DNA from: Pyrinomonadaceae bacterium
GTDB lineage: Bacteria > Acidobacteriota > Blastocatellia > Pyrinomonadales > Pyrinomonadaceae
NCBI GenBank assembly: GCA_014380365.1
Contig: JACMJZ010000026.1
Span: forward strand, 177,891 to 241,890
DNA length: 64,000 nt
Reading direction: 5' to 3'
Made by a program: the position numbers and the translations under genes. The notes beneath the pieces were generated by a model. The model was not told where the DNA came from. It saw nothing but the letters and a program-made list of their open reading frames with translations, and searched no databases. This document shows positions 17,318 to 26,873 of this stretch, piece by piece (position 1 is the first letter of the stretch; every line of letters begins with the position of its first letter).

Positions 17318-17817
17318 CAGTAATCAGTAATCAGCTGTCAGCAATCAGCCAGAAATCAGCGATCTCGTCTTACCTTAAGCAGGAGAGACGCAAGCATTCG
17401 TTTGACCTCAACAATTCGGCCATTAAGGTCATCGTAGATCTTTTTTGACAGGAGATTTAGATCCCGGGCTAAGAGGATATGATACTCGACCTCGCTCGCA
17501 GATCCCATTCCGATCTGAAGAAAGCGCGCAAGTTCTGTGTTTCCACCTCTACCGAAGCCCTCGGCGATGTTGGCTGGAATGGAAGCTGACGATCGTCTCA
17601 GTTGGCTGGTAAGACCGTAAATCTCCTCTCTGGGGAAGGTCGCCGTGGCCTTGTAAACCTCAAGCGTCAGTACGTGCGCCTTAGCCCACACTTTTATCTC
17701 TCTGAAATCTCCCATGATTGTGTCCTCCGTTCCGAATATGAAAATCAGTGCATTCTCATTCATTGCAGTATGTGACGGACAGTCCGGCTGATTGCTGACT
17801 GCTGATTGCTGATTGCC
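17318..17817. mobile_element. Possible mini-element: four-helix-bundle gene between matching inverted repeats
   Basis: The left end (17318-17350) is built of CAGTAATCAGTAATCAGC and GTCAGCAATCAGCC. The right end (17786-17817) is close to its reverse complement (GGCTGATTGCTGAC, then TGCTGATTGCTGATTGCC), with about 4 differences in some 31 bases. The only gene between them is the S23-type gene. This is the shape of a small inverted-repeat element with cargo. Target duplication was not found, and chance juxtaposition of common intergenic words remains possible. Confidence 0.45.
17356..17715 (-). CDS. Four-helix-bundle protein, S23/IVP family
   Basis: A 119-residue protein from ATG 17715, preceded by a strong ribosome site (GGAGGA). 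The sequence has the family's hallmarks: an N-terminal FREIKVWAKAHVLTLEVYK helix, FPREEIYGLTSQLRRSSASI, PANIAEGFGR, and a final helix after LLARDLNLLS. The family is found as intervening-sequence proteins in 23S rRNA genes and as stand-alone genes in intergenic regions; its molecular role is unknown, and the DGR accessory protein Avd has the same fold. The frame is open further upstream, but the family starts at MGDF. It lies between pcrA and ada inside a pair of inverted repeats. Confidence 0.9.
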   Translation of the reverse strand: MGDFREIKVWAKAHVLTLEVYKATATFPREEIYGLTSQLRRSSASIPANIAEGFGRGGNTELARFLQIGMGSASEVEYHILLARDLNLLSKKIYDDLNGRIVEVKRMLASLLLKVRRDR

Positions 17818-17919
17818 GGACTTCTTGCAAGTTCCACCGCAAGAATCGGATAGAAGCGATCTAACAAACTCGCTAACATCGCGCGCAGTTACGAATGAAG
17901 CGAAGTTTGTGGAGGTGCT

Positions 17920-19008
17920 ATGATGAGCGCAGTAATGAAGGAACAGCTTAATCTCTTGCCGGATGAATCTGAGGCGAAGTGGCAGGCCGTAATAGCGAAG
18001 GACACGCGAGCCGACGGGCAATTTGTATTCGCGGTTAGCTCCACAAAAATCTACTGTCGGCCTTCGTGTCCTTCTCGTCGACCCAAACGCGAACGCGTTT
18101 CGTTTTTCCAGTTTCCAGAGGCGGCGGAGCAGGCGGGCTTCAGAGCTTGCCTGCGATGCCATCCGCGTAATACTTGCGATAAGGATCCGCAGATTGAACT
18201 TGTGCGACGCGTTTGTCGTCTGCTTGAGGACGCCGAATTTGAGACGACGACGCTCGCCTCGCTAAGTGAGCAGACCGGCGTTAGTTCATTTCATCTGCAA
18301 CGAACGTTCAAGAAGGTGATGGGTGTTACGCCGCGTCAGTATGCGGAGGCTTCGCGAGTGAGCCGGTTCAAAGGCGGCGCGCGTGAGGGCAAATCAATTT
18401 CCACCGCGATGTACGACGCGGGCTTTGGTTCCAGCAGCCGTTTGTATGAACAAGCGGCGGCGCAACTTGGGATGACGCCCGCGACTTATGGCAAAGGCGG
18501 CCGCGGCGCGTCTATCAACTTCGCGATCGTCAAGTGCTCTCTCGGCGGACTTCTGGTCGCGGCGACCAATAAGGGCGTTTGTTCCGTGAAACTCGGTGAC
18601 TCCGAGACTGAACTGGAAGCAGATCTGAAGCGGGAATTTTCCGCCGCCGAATTCCAGCGTGATGAGAAGCTCCTGAACGACGCCGTCAGCGCGATAGTGG
18701 ATCATCTGGAAGGGAAGGCGCCTCACATCGATCTTCCGCTCGACATACAAGCCACGGCATTTCAACGACAGGTTTGGGAGCAACTGCGGGCGATTCCTTC
18801 CGGACAAACCTCTTCCTACAGCGAAGTGGCTCGAGCCATCGGTCAGAAGAAGGCGGTTCGTGCCGTCGCTCGCGCGTGCGCGACGAATCCGGTAGCGCTT
18901 GTGATTCCTTGTCACCGCGTCATTCGCGAAGACAAGAGTCTCGGTGGTTATCGTTGGGGGTTGGATCGGAAAAAGAAATTATTGGAGACAGAAGCGCGCC
19001 CGAAATAG
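17920..19008 (+). CDS. ada: Ada: methylphosphotriester sensor, AraC activator and O6-methylguanine methyltransferase
   Basis: The 362-residue protein has all three Ada parts. The N-terminal zinc domain carries the Cys cluster IYCRPSCPSRRPKR and ACLRCHP. An AraC-type helix-turn-helix spans about residues 90-185 (LSEQTGVSSFHLQRTFKKV). The C-terminal methyltransferase has the active-site motif IPCHRVI at about 328-334. It removes alkyl groups from DNA and, once methylated on the N-terminal Cys, activates repair genes. GGAGG at 17911-17915 serves ATG 17920 or 17923. Transcription is away from the S23 gene. It is followed 143 bp later by a convergent radical SAM gene related to photolyase-type repair proteins. 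Confidence 0.95.
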   Translation: MMSAVMKEQLNLLPDESEAKWQAVIAKDTRADGQFVFAVSSTKIYCRPSCPSRRPKRERVSFFQFPEAAEQAGFRACLRCHPRNTCDKDPQIELVRRVCRLLEDAEFETTTLASLSEQTGVSSFHLQRTFKKVMGVTPRQYAEASRVSRFKGGAREGKSISTAMYDAGFGSSSRLYEQAAAQLGMTPATYGKGGRGASINFAIVKCSLGGLLVAATNKGVCSVKLGDSETELEADLKREFSAAEFQRDEKLLNDAVSAIVDHLEGKAPHIDLPLDIQATAFQRQVWEQLRAIPSGQTSSYSEVARAIGQKKAVRAVARACATNPVALVIPCHRVIREDKSLGGYRWGLDRKKKLLETEARPK

Positions 19009-19151
19009 ATTTCGTATTCGTTCCCGGCGCGATACCGCTGTGAAACGGAGTTCGATGTCTCTTGACCGTGAAAGAGGCAGGCGCAGGCTTGCCAACAGAG
19101 CGCCAAGCAACCGACATTTGGTCACAACCTTATGGCGCAGGCGATTCGTCG

Positions 19152-20396
19152 CTAAATTGAAGAGGGAACCAATTCTCGATCCCATTGGTAAATCAAGAGT
19201 CCGTTGGCTGTGGTTGTGGAGTTTGATCGCACACCATAAAATGATGCGGGACTTCCGCTTCGCGCTGGATCATTCCAACGCGCCTGGATGTGATCGCGAA
19301 CGGAACCCTTTCTCCCTGTTTGCCTGGACAAGCGTGAACGGGAATTGAGGAACCAATCAATTGATCCTGCTGGCGCCCACTCCCTCGCAATCGAGTCGTA
19401 AGTAATCCTTTTTCCAATACACTTTCTGACGGCGTAGGCGATCTGATGCTTGAACCAGTTCTCAAAACCGGCGAATTGATCTACGCCGCTACAGCAGCAG
19501 GCAGTATCAGAGAGATACTGGAACTCGTTGTCAGCGGCACCAAAGGTCATCCCGTGTTTCCTCACCGCTGAAGCAACCTGCAAGACGGTGGGCAACTTTG
19601 TCGCGTGTGGCAGAACGAACTCCCGGCCATCACGTCGAGCGCCCAGCTCACCATACTCAGCCCGCAGATTTCGTCCCAAACTTGTAGTCAATCGTTCCCA
19701 AAGAGGATGTTGGCGCTCAACTGGAATTTTGAGATGTTCCAGGGCGACGTGGCGACAACCGACAGCGCTCAAGCGCGGCACAAAAGCCGATGGGCTCTCG
19801 CTTAGGCCAGGAATGAACGGTTGCCAACGGCAGGTGACGGGTACCCCGTTATTCGCTAGCGTCTCCATCGCCCTCAGCAGCGAAGTGGGCGCTGCGGACG
19901 CCGGTTCAACAATCCGGGCGATAGCGTCTTCGCTGCTGGAAAAAGAAAACTGAACAACCACGGTGCCGATCGCTTTCAGAAGACTCAAATAGCGCGGACT
20001 GGCAACCAAACTACCTTTAGTACTGATCACGGTCGGGTAATGATGGCGGGCAAGAATCTTTAGCATCGATTCGGTAACTCGATGAAGAGTTTCCGCGGGC
20101 TGAAAAGGATCACTCATTCCACCCAAATGTATCGGTACGCGTCGCCGCAAGAACTGGACCAGCAATCCCGACTGATCAACTCGTGACTTCTCACCCGCCT
20201 TATCCATCATGCGTGCCAATCGTTGCGGGTCCGCCGGTCGCACCTTATCACCATAGCTGTTTCCGCCTCGGTAACGCGCGAAGCAGTAACTGCAACGAAA
20301 GGCGCAACCAGCGTAGGAATCCAGTCGCAAGGGCAAACCGCAGAATGGAAACTGGCTGGTGATGCTCAGCGGATTTGTGAAAATTCCGGTTGGCAT
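19152..20396 (-). CDS. Radical SAM protein of the SplB/DNA-repair-photolyase-like group
   Basis: A 414-residue protein with the iron-sulfur motif C31-x3-C35-x2-C38 (GCAFRCSYCFARYRGG) preceded by LRLDSYAGC, as in COG1533 proteins related to spore photoproduct lyase. Further landmarks are HLGGMSDPFQPAE (SAM-binding region) and STKGSLVASPRYLSLL. It should cleave SAM to start a radical reaction; the substrate is not known for most members. It ends in a basic C-terminus of about 60 residues with no recognised domain. Its neighbours are ada (convergent) and an AAA-type ATPase (93 bp upstream, same strand). Confidence 0.85.
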   Translation of the reverse strand: MPTGIFTNPLSITSQFPFCGLPLRLDSYAGCAFRCSYCFARYRGGNSYGDKVRPADPQRLARMMDKAGEKSRVDQSGLLVQFLRRRVPIHLGGMSDPFQPAETLHRVTESMLKILARHHYPTVISTKGSLVASPRYLSLLKAIGTVVVQFSFSSSEDAIARIVEPASAAPTSLLRAMETLANNGVPVTCRWQPFIPGLSESPSAFVPRLSAVGCRHVALEHLKIPVERQHPLWERLTTSLGRNLRAEYGELGARRDGREFVLPHATKLPTVLQVASAVRKHGMTFGAADNEFQYLSDTACCCSGVDQFAGFENWFKHQIAYAVRKCIGKRITYDSIAREWAPAGSIDWFLNSRSRLSRQTGRKGSVRDHIQARWNDPARSGSPASFYGVRSNSTTTANGLLIYQWDRELVPSSI

Positions 20397-20488
20397 GTGG
20401 TCAAACGGGCCGCGCCGGCAAGGCGTATTAGGAACGGAACCCCTCTTGTTAACTCATGCGGCGCACGTATAGTTCAGCAGCCGCATGT

Positions 20489-22303
20489 CTATTCCTGGAC
20501 GTTTAAGACATTGTGAGTGGTAGCCTCTCCTGGCTGGATGACAACGCCGGTATCATCCTTTTTCAGCCTCTCAACAAATGGAGCAAACTCGCGCGCGCCG
20601 CGCTCGGCGGGCAATCGTTTGAGGTTGGCAATTACGCTCCAATCAATCCGGACCGGCAACGAGAAAGCCCGAGCTATTTCCGAAACTCCTACCACAATCT
20701 TGTGGTTCTTGTTCCGAAAGAGCGAAAAGGGCAAATCGATCTTTTGCTTGGTGCGATTATAGAAATCAAGCCCCTTCTGGAATTTCTTGACTCTCTGATT
20801 CTTCTCAAGGAACTTCTTGAAGTTCTCAACTGAACCATGTTTTCCGCCGCCCCAAAACAAGATAAATCGCTCTAGCGTGCCCGTGAAATCAGGAACGGTG
20901 CCTGTGTCCAATAGCTTTAACAACTGTGGGTATAAGCTGTCGGAAAATTCCACGTCAATCTCGTCGATAAAAATGAATGGAGGATATTCTTCAGATTTTC
21001 GAGCATGTATCTTTTGAGACAGCTCGGCCAGTTCGGCGGAGAAGTTCATATTTGATGCGCAGATTATGCGGCTTTCCTTAAAAGTGTCTTCCTGTCGGAA
21101 CTGCTTGAAGAGTTTTTCGACCAGGAAGCTCTTTCCGGTCGATGAAGCACCGTAGACCAGCACGGCATTCCGTTTTGCGGGTTTCTTCTCCAGCCAGGAG
21201 CGCACCTGTACTACTTGTTCTTCGAGTCCCGCGTCTCCGCACGCGTAATCGACTACCGGAGTGAAGTCAGCCAACTTCAGGACGTTGTTATGAATCCTGC
21301 CGGCAAAACCCTCGTCTCTTGAGTAGTCCAAATAATTGCCCAGCCCTTCGTGATGGACGCAGGCCAGATAGAGATTCCTGCTATGCGTCGTAGTGAGCAA
21401 AGCTTTGACCATTAGCCCAATCATCGACTTCAATTGCACCAGAGCCTTCTGGTCAATCTTGACACCTGTTTCCAGAATTGCCTGGATATTGGACAATGTG
21501 TATGAGGCGGTTCGAACTTCCCGATATATCTCAGGAAGCACGCTGCGGCCTTGAATTATTTGAGCGGGGACCACAATCTTGCGGAAGTTGGCAGCCATCG
21601 GGCCAATCAGGTCCAGAAAGCGTGGATCGCCGGCACAGGTTCCAACACGAAGCCCCCACCAGAGGTTGGAACTGTCATCTATGGTCTCATCTTTCTTGAG
21701 AACGTTCAGAATATAATCAAAGAGGAAATCCAAAGCTGACTTGCGAAGCTCACTCAGCTCATCAGCCGTCGCCCACAACAACTGATCTTCTTCGCGAAGC
21801 TCAAAAGCTCGCAGCACCGCGAAAAGAGTGGCGTCGGCAGCGGACTCACTTACCACAGCGACGTTCGTCTTGAACTTGAGAGCGCCGCTGATTTCCGGGA
21901 GATTGGGCCGCCTTGCCAGCAGATGTGGTTCACAAAGTTTTTGTGCAGCTTCGATCTTGCCAAGGACTGGCTCTTGCCAGGAAGCGTCAATCTCTCGAAC
22001 TGTAGATTCCAGCCGCCAAAGAAACTGGTACATCCGCTGCGCCCAAACATTGGTCATCGGCCGCACGCTTGCCTCACCTGAGGAGATCAACCTGGACAGC
22101 ATTCGAGACGTCTCAATCTTTGCCGGGAACCCCAGAGCCACTCTGATGCATTTGTTTCGTTCGCTGTCTTGCTTCAGAATGGGTGCGAGGAAGCTGAGCA
22201 AATCCTCATCACCCTTAACCGACGGAATAAACCCCGCTATCCGTTTGATATATTTTTCTATTTTTACTTGTAGCGATTCGGCCTGCTTGAGGATGCTTGC
22301 CAT
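20489..22303 (-). CDS. Orphan AAA-type ATPase with a large unknown N-terminal region
   Basis: The 604-residue protein has a C-terminal P-loop ATPase domain: Walker A YGASSTGKSFLVEKL at about residue 381 and Walker B FIFIDEIDVEF at about 439. The preceding 360 residues are mostly alpha-helical without a recognised family, and there is no signal or membrane segment. The motif order suits an AAA+ protein, but sensor residues could not be placed with certainty. No partner gene is adjacent: the next genes are glmS upstream and the radical SAM gene downstream. The role is unknown; conflict systems and chaperone-type remodelling are both possible. Confidence 0.75.
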   Translation of the reverse strand: MASILKQAESLQVKIEKYIKRIAGFIPSVKGDEDLLSFLAPILKQDSERNKCIRVALGFPAKIETSRMLSRLISSGEASVRPMTNVWAQRMYQFLWRLESTVREIDASWQEPVLGKIEAAQKLCEPHLLARRPNLPEISGALKFKTNVAVVSESAADATLFAVLRAFELREEDQLLWATADELSELRKSALDFLFDYILNVLKKDETIDDSSNLWWGLRVGTCAGDPRFLDLIGPMAANFRKIVVPAQIIQGRSVLPEIYREVRTASYTLSNIQAILETGVKIDQKALVQLKSMIGLMVKALLTTTHSRNLYLACVHHEGLGNYLDYSRDEGFAGRIHNNVLKLADFTPVVDYACGDAGLEEQVVQVRSWLEKKPAKRNAVLVYGASSTGKSFLVEKLFKQFRQEDTFKESRIICASNMNFSAELAELSQKIHARKSEEYPPFIFIDEIDVEFSDSLYPQLLKLLDTGTVPDFTGTLERFILFWGGGKHGSVENFKKFLEKNQRVKKFQKGLDFYNRTKQKIDLPFSLFRNKNHKIVVGVSEIARAFSLPVRIDWSVIANLKRLPAERGAREFAPFVERLKKDDTGVVIQPGEATTHNVLNVQE

Positions 22304-22336
22304 CGAGAAATCTCCTAGGAGCGGAATGCGAGGAGT

Positions 22337-24199
22337 TTACTCCACAGTGACGGACTTGGCCAGGTTGCGAGGTTGGTCGACGTCGCAGCCGCGTCGGACA
22401 GCAATGTGATAGGCCAGTAGTTGGAGCGGGATGATTGAAAGGATCGGTGACAGAAGATCGCTTGACGGTGGGATGCTGATGACGTGGTCGGACATCGTTG
22501 ACGACATCGAGTCGCCTTCAGTCAGGACTGAAATTACGATGCCCTCACGCGCCTTGACCTCAACAATGTTCGAATGCGTCTTCTCGTAACGTAACTCCGA
22601 CGAACGGTTGCCTTCCTCGCGCGTGTTGATAAACAGGACCGGTAGTCGTTCATCAATTAGCGCATTTGGGCCGTGCTTCATTTCGCCTGCCGGATAACCT
22701 TCCGCGTGAATGTAGGAAATCTCCTTTAGTTTCAAGGCGCCTTCCAGAGCCACCGGGAAGTTGATGCCGCGGCCAAGGTATAAAAAGTCCGTCACGCGGA
22801 AAAACTCTTTCGAGAGTTCTTCGATGTTGTCGGAATCGCTCAAAAGGTGTTCGAGTTTGACGGGCAACTCCGCAAGTTGCTGGGCGTGATGCATGGCCTC
22901 GTCAGCGGAAAGCGTTCCGCGCAACTCGCCGAGATACAGGCCCAGCAAATAGAGCGCGATCATCTGGGAAGTGAAAGCTTTGGTGGAGGCAACGCCAATC
23001 TCCGGACCTGCATGCGTCAAAATCGTGCCGTCCGCCTCACGCACAATCATCGAGCCCTGCACGTTGCAGATGGCTAACACTTTCGCGCCCAGCTTGCCGG
23101 CTTCCCTCAACGCTGCGATCGTGTCGGCGGTTTCACCTGACTGAGAAATAACCAGCAGGAGCGTGTTTTCGTCCATCACAGGATCGCGATAACGGAACTC
23201 CGACGCGTAGTCGACGTCGACTTGAATCCGAGCGAGTTGCTCGATCATGTATTTACCGGCGAGTCCTGCGTGCCACGACGTGCCACAGGCTGCGATCTTG
23301 ATCGAAGTAAATCGCTTGAAGTCGGCTTCGGTGATGTTCTTCATCTCGTCGAGAAAAACTCGGCCGGTGTCCATCGAGATGCGGCCCTGAACTGTGTCGC
23401 GGACGCTGCGCGGCTGCTCGTAAATCTCTTTGAGCATGAAATGCTTGAAGCCGCCCTTCTCAGCCATGATCGGATCCCAGGTTATACGCTGAATCGTGGG
23501 CTGGACTGAGTTTGCCTCAAAGTCAGTGACACGCACCGCATCTCGATTAATGACGGCCATCTCGCCGTCGCCGAGGAAAAAAACGTCGCGTGTGTGTTGC
23601 AGGATGGGCGGAATATCGGAGGCGACGAAGAATTCACGGTCGCCCAACCCGATGACAACTGGAGGCCCCTGCCTCACGGCGATGATCGTGTCTGCCTCGT
23701 CGGCGTTGATGATGGCCAACGCGAAGATGCCTCTGAGATCGAGCATCGCCCGCCGCACGGCCTTTTCGAAGTTGTGATCTCCTTTAAGGTATTCCTCGAT
23801 GAGATGCGCGATGATCTCGGTATCTGTTTCGGTGACAAACTGATGGTCGGTATGGCGCAGGCGATCTTTTAGTTGCAGGTAATTTTCGATAATCCCGTTG
23901 TGAACTACGACGATTCGACCGGTGCAATCGCGATGCGGGTGCGCGTTCTCTTCCGTGGGCCGGCCGTGGGTGGCCCAGCGCGTGTGGCCAATTCCGTAGG
24001 TGCCATCGAGCGGCGTTAGCCGGATGACTTCCTCAAGGTTTCGTAATTTTCCCTCAGCGCGGCGTATTTCAAGGTCGTGGCCCTCATTAACAACGGCGAT
24101 GCCGGCGGAGTCGTAGCCGCGATATTCCAGTTTGCGCAGGCCGTCAATGATTAACGGCACCACCTGCTTGTTTCCAACATAACCAACAATTCCGCACAT
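22337..24199 (-). CDS. glmS: Glutamine-fructose-6-phosphate aminotransferase
   Basis: A 620-residue GlmS. The N-terminal nucleophile Cys2 follows Met1 (MCGIVGYVG), and the glutaminase domain has [10 protein letters not shown] and HNGIIENY. Two SIS sugar isomerase domains follow ([41 protein letters not shown]), and the end is [13 protein letters not shown]. It makes glucosamine-6-phosphate from fructose-6-phosphate and glutamine, the entry to UDP-GlcNAc. It is the last gene of yvcK-glmU-glmS, which couples precursor supply to a carbon-flux regulator. No glmS ribozyme features are apparent in the 75 bp before it, which hold a GATGAGT repeat instead. Confidence 0.97.
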   Translation of the reverse strand: MCGIVGYVGNKQVVPLIIDGLRKLEYRGYDSAGIAVVNEGHDLEIRRAEGKLRNLEEVIRLTPLDGTYGIGHTRWATHGRPTEENAHPHRDCTGRIVVVHNGIIENYLQLKDRLRHTDHQFVTETDTEIIAHLIEEYLKGDHNFEKAVRRAMLDLRGIFALAIINADEADTIIAVRQGPPVVIGLGDREFFVASDIPPILQHTRDVFFLGDGEMAVINRDAVRVTDFEANSVQPTIQRITWDPIMAEKGGFKHFMLKEIYEQPRSVRDTVQGRISMDTGRVFLDEMKNITEADFKRFTSIKIAACGTSWHAGLAGKYMIEQLARIQVDVDYASEFRYRDPVMDENTLLLVISQSGETADTIAALREAGKLGAKVLAICNVQGSMIVREADGTILTHAGPEIGVASTKAFTSQMIALYLLGLYLGELRGTLSADEAMHHAQQLAELPVKLEHLLSDSDNIEELSKEFFRVTDFLYLGRGINFPVALEGALKLKEISYIHAEGYPAGEMKHGPNALIDERLPVLFINTREEGNRSSELRYEKTHSNIVEVKAREGIVISVLTEGDSMSSTMSDHVISIPPSSDLLSPILSIIPLQLLAYHIAVRRGCDVDQPRNLAKSVTVE

Positions 24200-24212
24200 A
24201 AATTTTACCCTG

Positions 24213-24289
24213 GTGATGAGTGATGAGTGATGAGTTAACTAGAGAACCTGGCGTGTTTACTCAGTCTTCATCACTCATGACTCATCACT
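24213..24289. repeat. GATGAGT/ACTCATC inverted word repeat
   Basis: Three GTGATGAGT words at the left face TCATCACTCATGACTCATCAC at the right, forming an imperfect hairpin. The right arm also encodes the last residues of GlmU (NSDES and the stop), so the element reaches into the coding region. Confidence 0.65.
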
Positions 24290-25705
24290 GTTTTTGAGTT
24301 TCTTCTTGATGACTGCCGGGACGCCGGCCACGAGTGTCTCCGGAGGAACATCCTTCGTAACCACAGAACCGGCGGCGGTGACAGAACCTTTACCAACCCT
24401 CACCGGCGCTACCAGCATAGTGTCTGAACCAATTTTCACTTCATCTTCGACAATGGTTTCGTGTTTGTTCTTGCCGTCGTAGTTGCAGGTTATCGTGCCG
24501 GCGCCGATATTCGTTCGCTCGCCGATGGTGGCGTCACCAAGATATGTCAGATGCATTGACTTTGAACCGCGGCCCAGTCGCGACTTTTTCATTTCCACGA
24601 AGTTCCCCACCGCCGAACTCTCTTCGAGCACGCTGTTCATTCGCAAGTGCGCAAATGGACCGACAGTACACTTTGATTCGATTATCGAATCGACGATCAC
24701 TGAGTGATCCTTAACGACAACGTTGTCTCCCAAACGAGAATTCGTGATGCGTGTGCCGGATCGAATCTCGCAGTTCTCGCCGACAACCGAATTTCCCTCG
24801 ATTGACACGCCGGGATAGATAATGCAATCGCGTCCGAGTTTGGCTTCGGCGCTGATGTAGGCATGCGATGGATCAATGAATGTCACACCGGTTTCTACCA
24901 TCAGGCGGCGTATCGTGCCGCGGCGCATCAAATTCTCAAACTCCGCAAGCTCCGCTCTCGTGTTGATGCCGGAAACCTCACGCGCATCGGCGTGAACATA
25001 GATGTTTACTGTCTCGCCGTCAGCTAACAATACCTCCGGTGTATCTGTTAGATAAAACTCGCCCTGGTTATTTGAAGGGGTAACTCGTGTGAGTGCGGAA
25101 AACAATTTGCGCGCATCGAAGCAGTAAATTCCCGAGTTGATCTCCTTGACCTTCCGTTCTTCGGGAGTCGCGTCCTTCTGTTCGATTATCTTGACGAACT
25201 GTTCCTGGTCGTCGCGGACGATCCGTCCGTAGCCGGTTGGATTCTCCAGCCGCACGCTGAGAATCGAACACGCTGCGCCACTGGATCGATGGTGAGTGAC
25301 GAAGTTCTGCAGAGTCTCACTGCGAATCATGGGTACGTCGCCGGACAAAATGAGCACCAGCGAATCCTCGCCTTCGAGTTGTCCCCTTGCAGCCATCACC
25401 GCGTCGCCCGTGCCACGCTGCTCCGATTGCGTTACAAACTGAGCGAGATCCTCCACTTCATTCCGGACAGCTTTTTCAACTTCAGCCGCTTGATGGCCGA
25501 CGACGACGTAGATTTGTTCCGGCGTGAGCGCTCGCGCTGCGCGACAGACGTAAGCGATCAGAGGCGAGCCATCAAGTGCATGTAACACTTTGGCCCTGGC
25601 GGATTTCATTCTGGTGCCCAAACCGGCTGCAAGAATGACTACATCAAGCGATTGGTTGGTTTGGCGGGGTGGCGGAGGCGTCCCCATGTATTCAGTGGGC
25701 TCCAT
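24275..25705 (-). CDS. glmU: Bifunctional GlcNAc-1-P uridyltransferase / glucosamine-1-P acetyltransferase
   Basis: A 476-residue GlmU. The pyrophosphorylase domain starts LDVVILAAGLGTRMKSARAKVLH after a short Pro-rich leader. The second half shows the left-handed beta-helix hexapeptide repeats and the acetyltransferase end (TNIGAGTITCNYDGKNKH; GSDTMLVAPVRVGKGS). It makes UDP-GlcNAc for peptidoglycan. Its start is 3 bp after the yvcK stop. The last residues NSDES are encoded by an intergenic-type repeat, beyond the conserved end of the family. Confidence 0.97.
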   Translation of the reverse strand: MEPTEYMGTPPPPRQTNQSLDVVILAAGLGTRMKSARAKVLHALDGSPLIAYVCRAARALTPEQIYVVVGHQAAEVEKAVRNEVEDLAQFVTQSEQRGTGDAVMAARGQLEGEDSLVLILSGDVPMIRSETLQNFVTHHRSSGAACSILSVRLENPTGYGRIVRDDQEQFVKIIEQKDATPEERKVKEINSGIYCFDARKLFSALTRVTPSNNQGEFYLTDTPEVLLADGETVNIYVHADAREVSGINTRAELAEFENLMRRGTIRRLMVETGVTFIDPSHAYISAEAKLGRDCIIYPGVSIEGNSVVGENCEIRSGTRITNSRLGDNVVVKDHSVIVDSIIESKCTVGPFAHLRMNSVLEESSAVGNFVEMKKSRLGRGSKSMHLTYLGDATIGERTNIGAGTITCNYDGKNKHETIVEDEVKIGSDTMLVAPVRVGKGSVTAAGSVVTKDVPPETLVAGVPAVIKKKLKNSDES

Positions 25706-25708
25706 TGG

Positions 25709-26746
25709 TTATGCAGGCACGGCAGTTTGCGAGCAAGCTTGTTGCCTGCACTCGATTACGATGCGGGCGAGGAGTTTCGAGTCGTGCCTTACTTTCTCAC
25801 CGTCTTCGAGAAGGTTCGCGCGGATTACCCGAGTTGACTGGTCAAGCACGTCGGCGATTGACTCGATGAGATCGTCGTTGATGCCAATTTGATGTGCGCC
25901 CTCAAGAGCGTAACGCTCAACCTGTTCGCGAGTGATGCGTTTGTCGTTGACCACTACGAATTCAAAATGAATTTCCGGCGCATAACGCTTGACCGTTTCC
26001 AGGTGTTGCCGGGCGGAGTAGTTGTCCGTCTCTCCGGGCTGCGTCATTAAGTTGCAAATGAAGATCTTGGTGGCCTGGCTTTCACCAATTGCCCGCGAAA
26101 CTTTAGCAACTAAGAGGTTCGGCAAGATGCTTGTGTAAAGCGAGCCCGGCCCAACTGTGATCACATCGGCGGCTCGGATTGTTCGCAGCGCTTCGGGGAG
26201 CGGCAAGCACTGTTCAGGCTCCAAACGCAGGCGGCGGATTGCCGCACGGGACGCGGAAATGTGGGTTTCTCCACGAACTACGGTGCCGTCTTCGAGCTCC
26301 GCGACCAGCCGCACGTCGCTAATAGTTGCGGGGTAGATGTGACCTTTGCTGGCCAGTACTTCGGAAGACAACCTGACGGCCTCGGTGAAATCGCCGGTCA
26401 CCTCGGTGAGCGCTGCTAAGAAGAGGTTGCCAAAGCTGTGGCCTCCGAGTTCGCCGCTGCCGCGGAAACGATGGCGAAAGAGGCGCGAAAGGAGAGAGGA
26501 GTCTTCCGAAAGAGCGATCATGCAATTGCGAATGTCGCCCGGAGGAAGCATTTGTAGCTCTTCTCGCAACCGTCCGGAACTACCACCGTCGTCGGAAACC
26601 GTAACGATCGCCGCCAGGTTCCGCAGCCAATCGGATTGACGTTCACCGACGAGCTGTTTCAGACCGGCAAGCAGCGTCGACAGACCGGTGCCGCCCCCAA
26701 GAGCAACAAGATTAAGGCCGCGGTTTTCTTCGGACGAATTCTGCAA
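25709..26746 (-). CDS. yvcK: YvcK/CofD-like gluconeogenesis factor
   Basis: A 345-residue member of the UPF0052/CofD-like family, with N-terminal LNLVALGGGTGLSTLLAGLK, then TVSDDGGSSGRLREEL and PPGDIRNCMIALSE. Homologues bind UDP-sugars and are needed for normal cell wall and morphology on gluconeogenic carbon sources. The gene is the first of the operon with glmU and glmS; the 3 bp gap to glmU implies tight coupling. This order makes good sense, since the family senses the product of the GlmU reaction. Confidence 0.92.
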   Translation of the reverse strand: MQNSSEENRGLNLVALGGGTGLSTLLAGLKQLVGERQSDWLRNLAAIVTVSDDGGSSGRLREELQMLPPGDIRNCMIALSEDSSLLSRLFRHRFRGSGELGGHSFGNLFLAALTEVTGDFTEAVRLSSEVLASKGHIYPATISDVRLVAELEDGTVVRGETHISASRAAIRRLRLEPEQCLPLPEALRTIRAADVITVGPGSLYTSILPNLLVAKVSRAIGESQATKIFICNLMTQPGETDNYSARQHLETVKRYAPEIHFEFVVVNDKRITREQVERYALEGAHQIGINDDLIESIADVLDQSTRVIRANLLEDGEKVRHDSKLLARIVIECRQQACSQTAVPA

Positions 26747-26873
26747 GTCGGGTTCTCCTGAACTGCGCGCGATTAAGCGCTGAGGTCAGAATCATACCTA
26801 AAAGACGAGGGCTTTGAAACTAGATAGTCATTGCTGGATAAAGAAGCCTGGGACCGAGGGCTATCCGGAGACA

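Noticed and set aside
24200..24274. glmS ribozyme upstream of glmS
   Set aside because: The 75 bp gap is filled by a word repeat and is too short for the ribozyme core.
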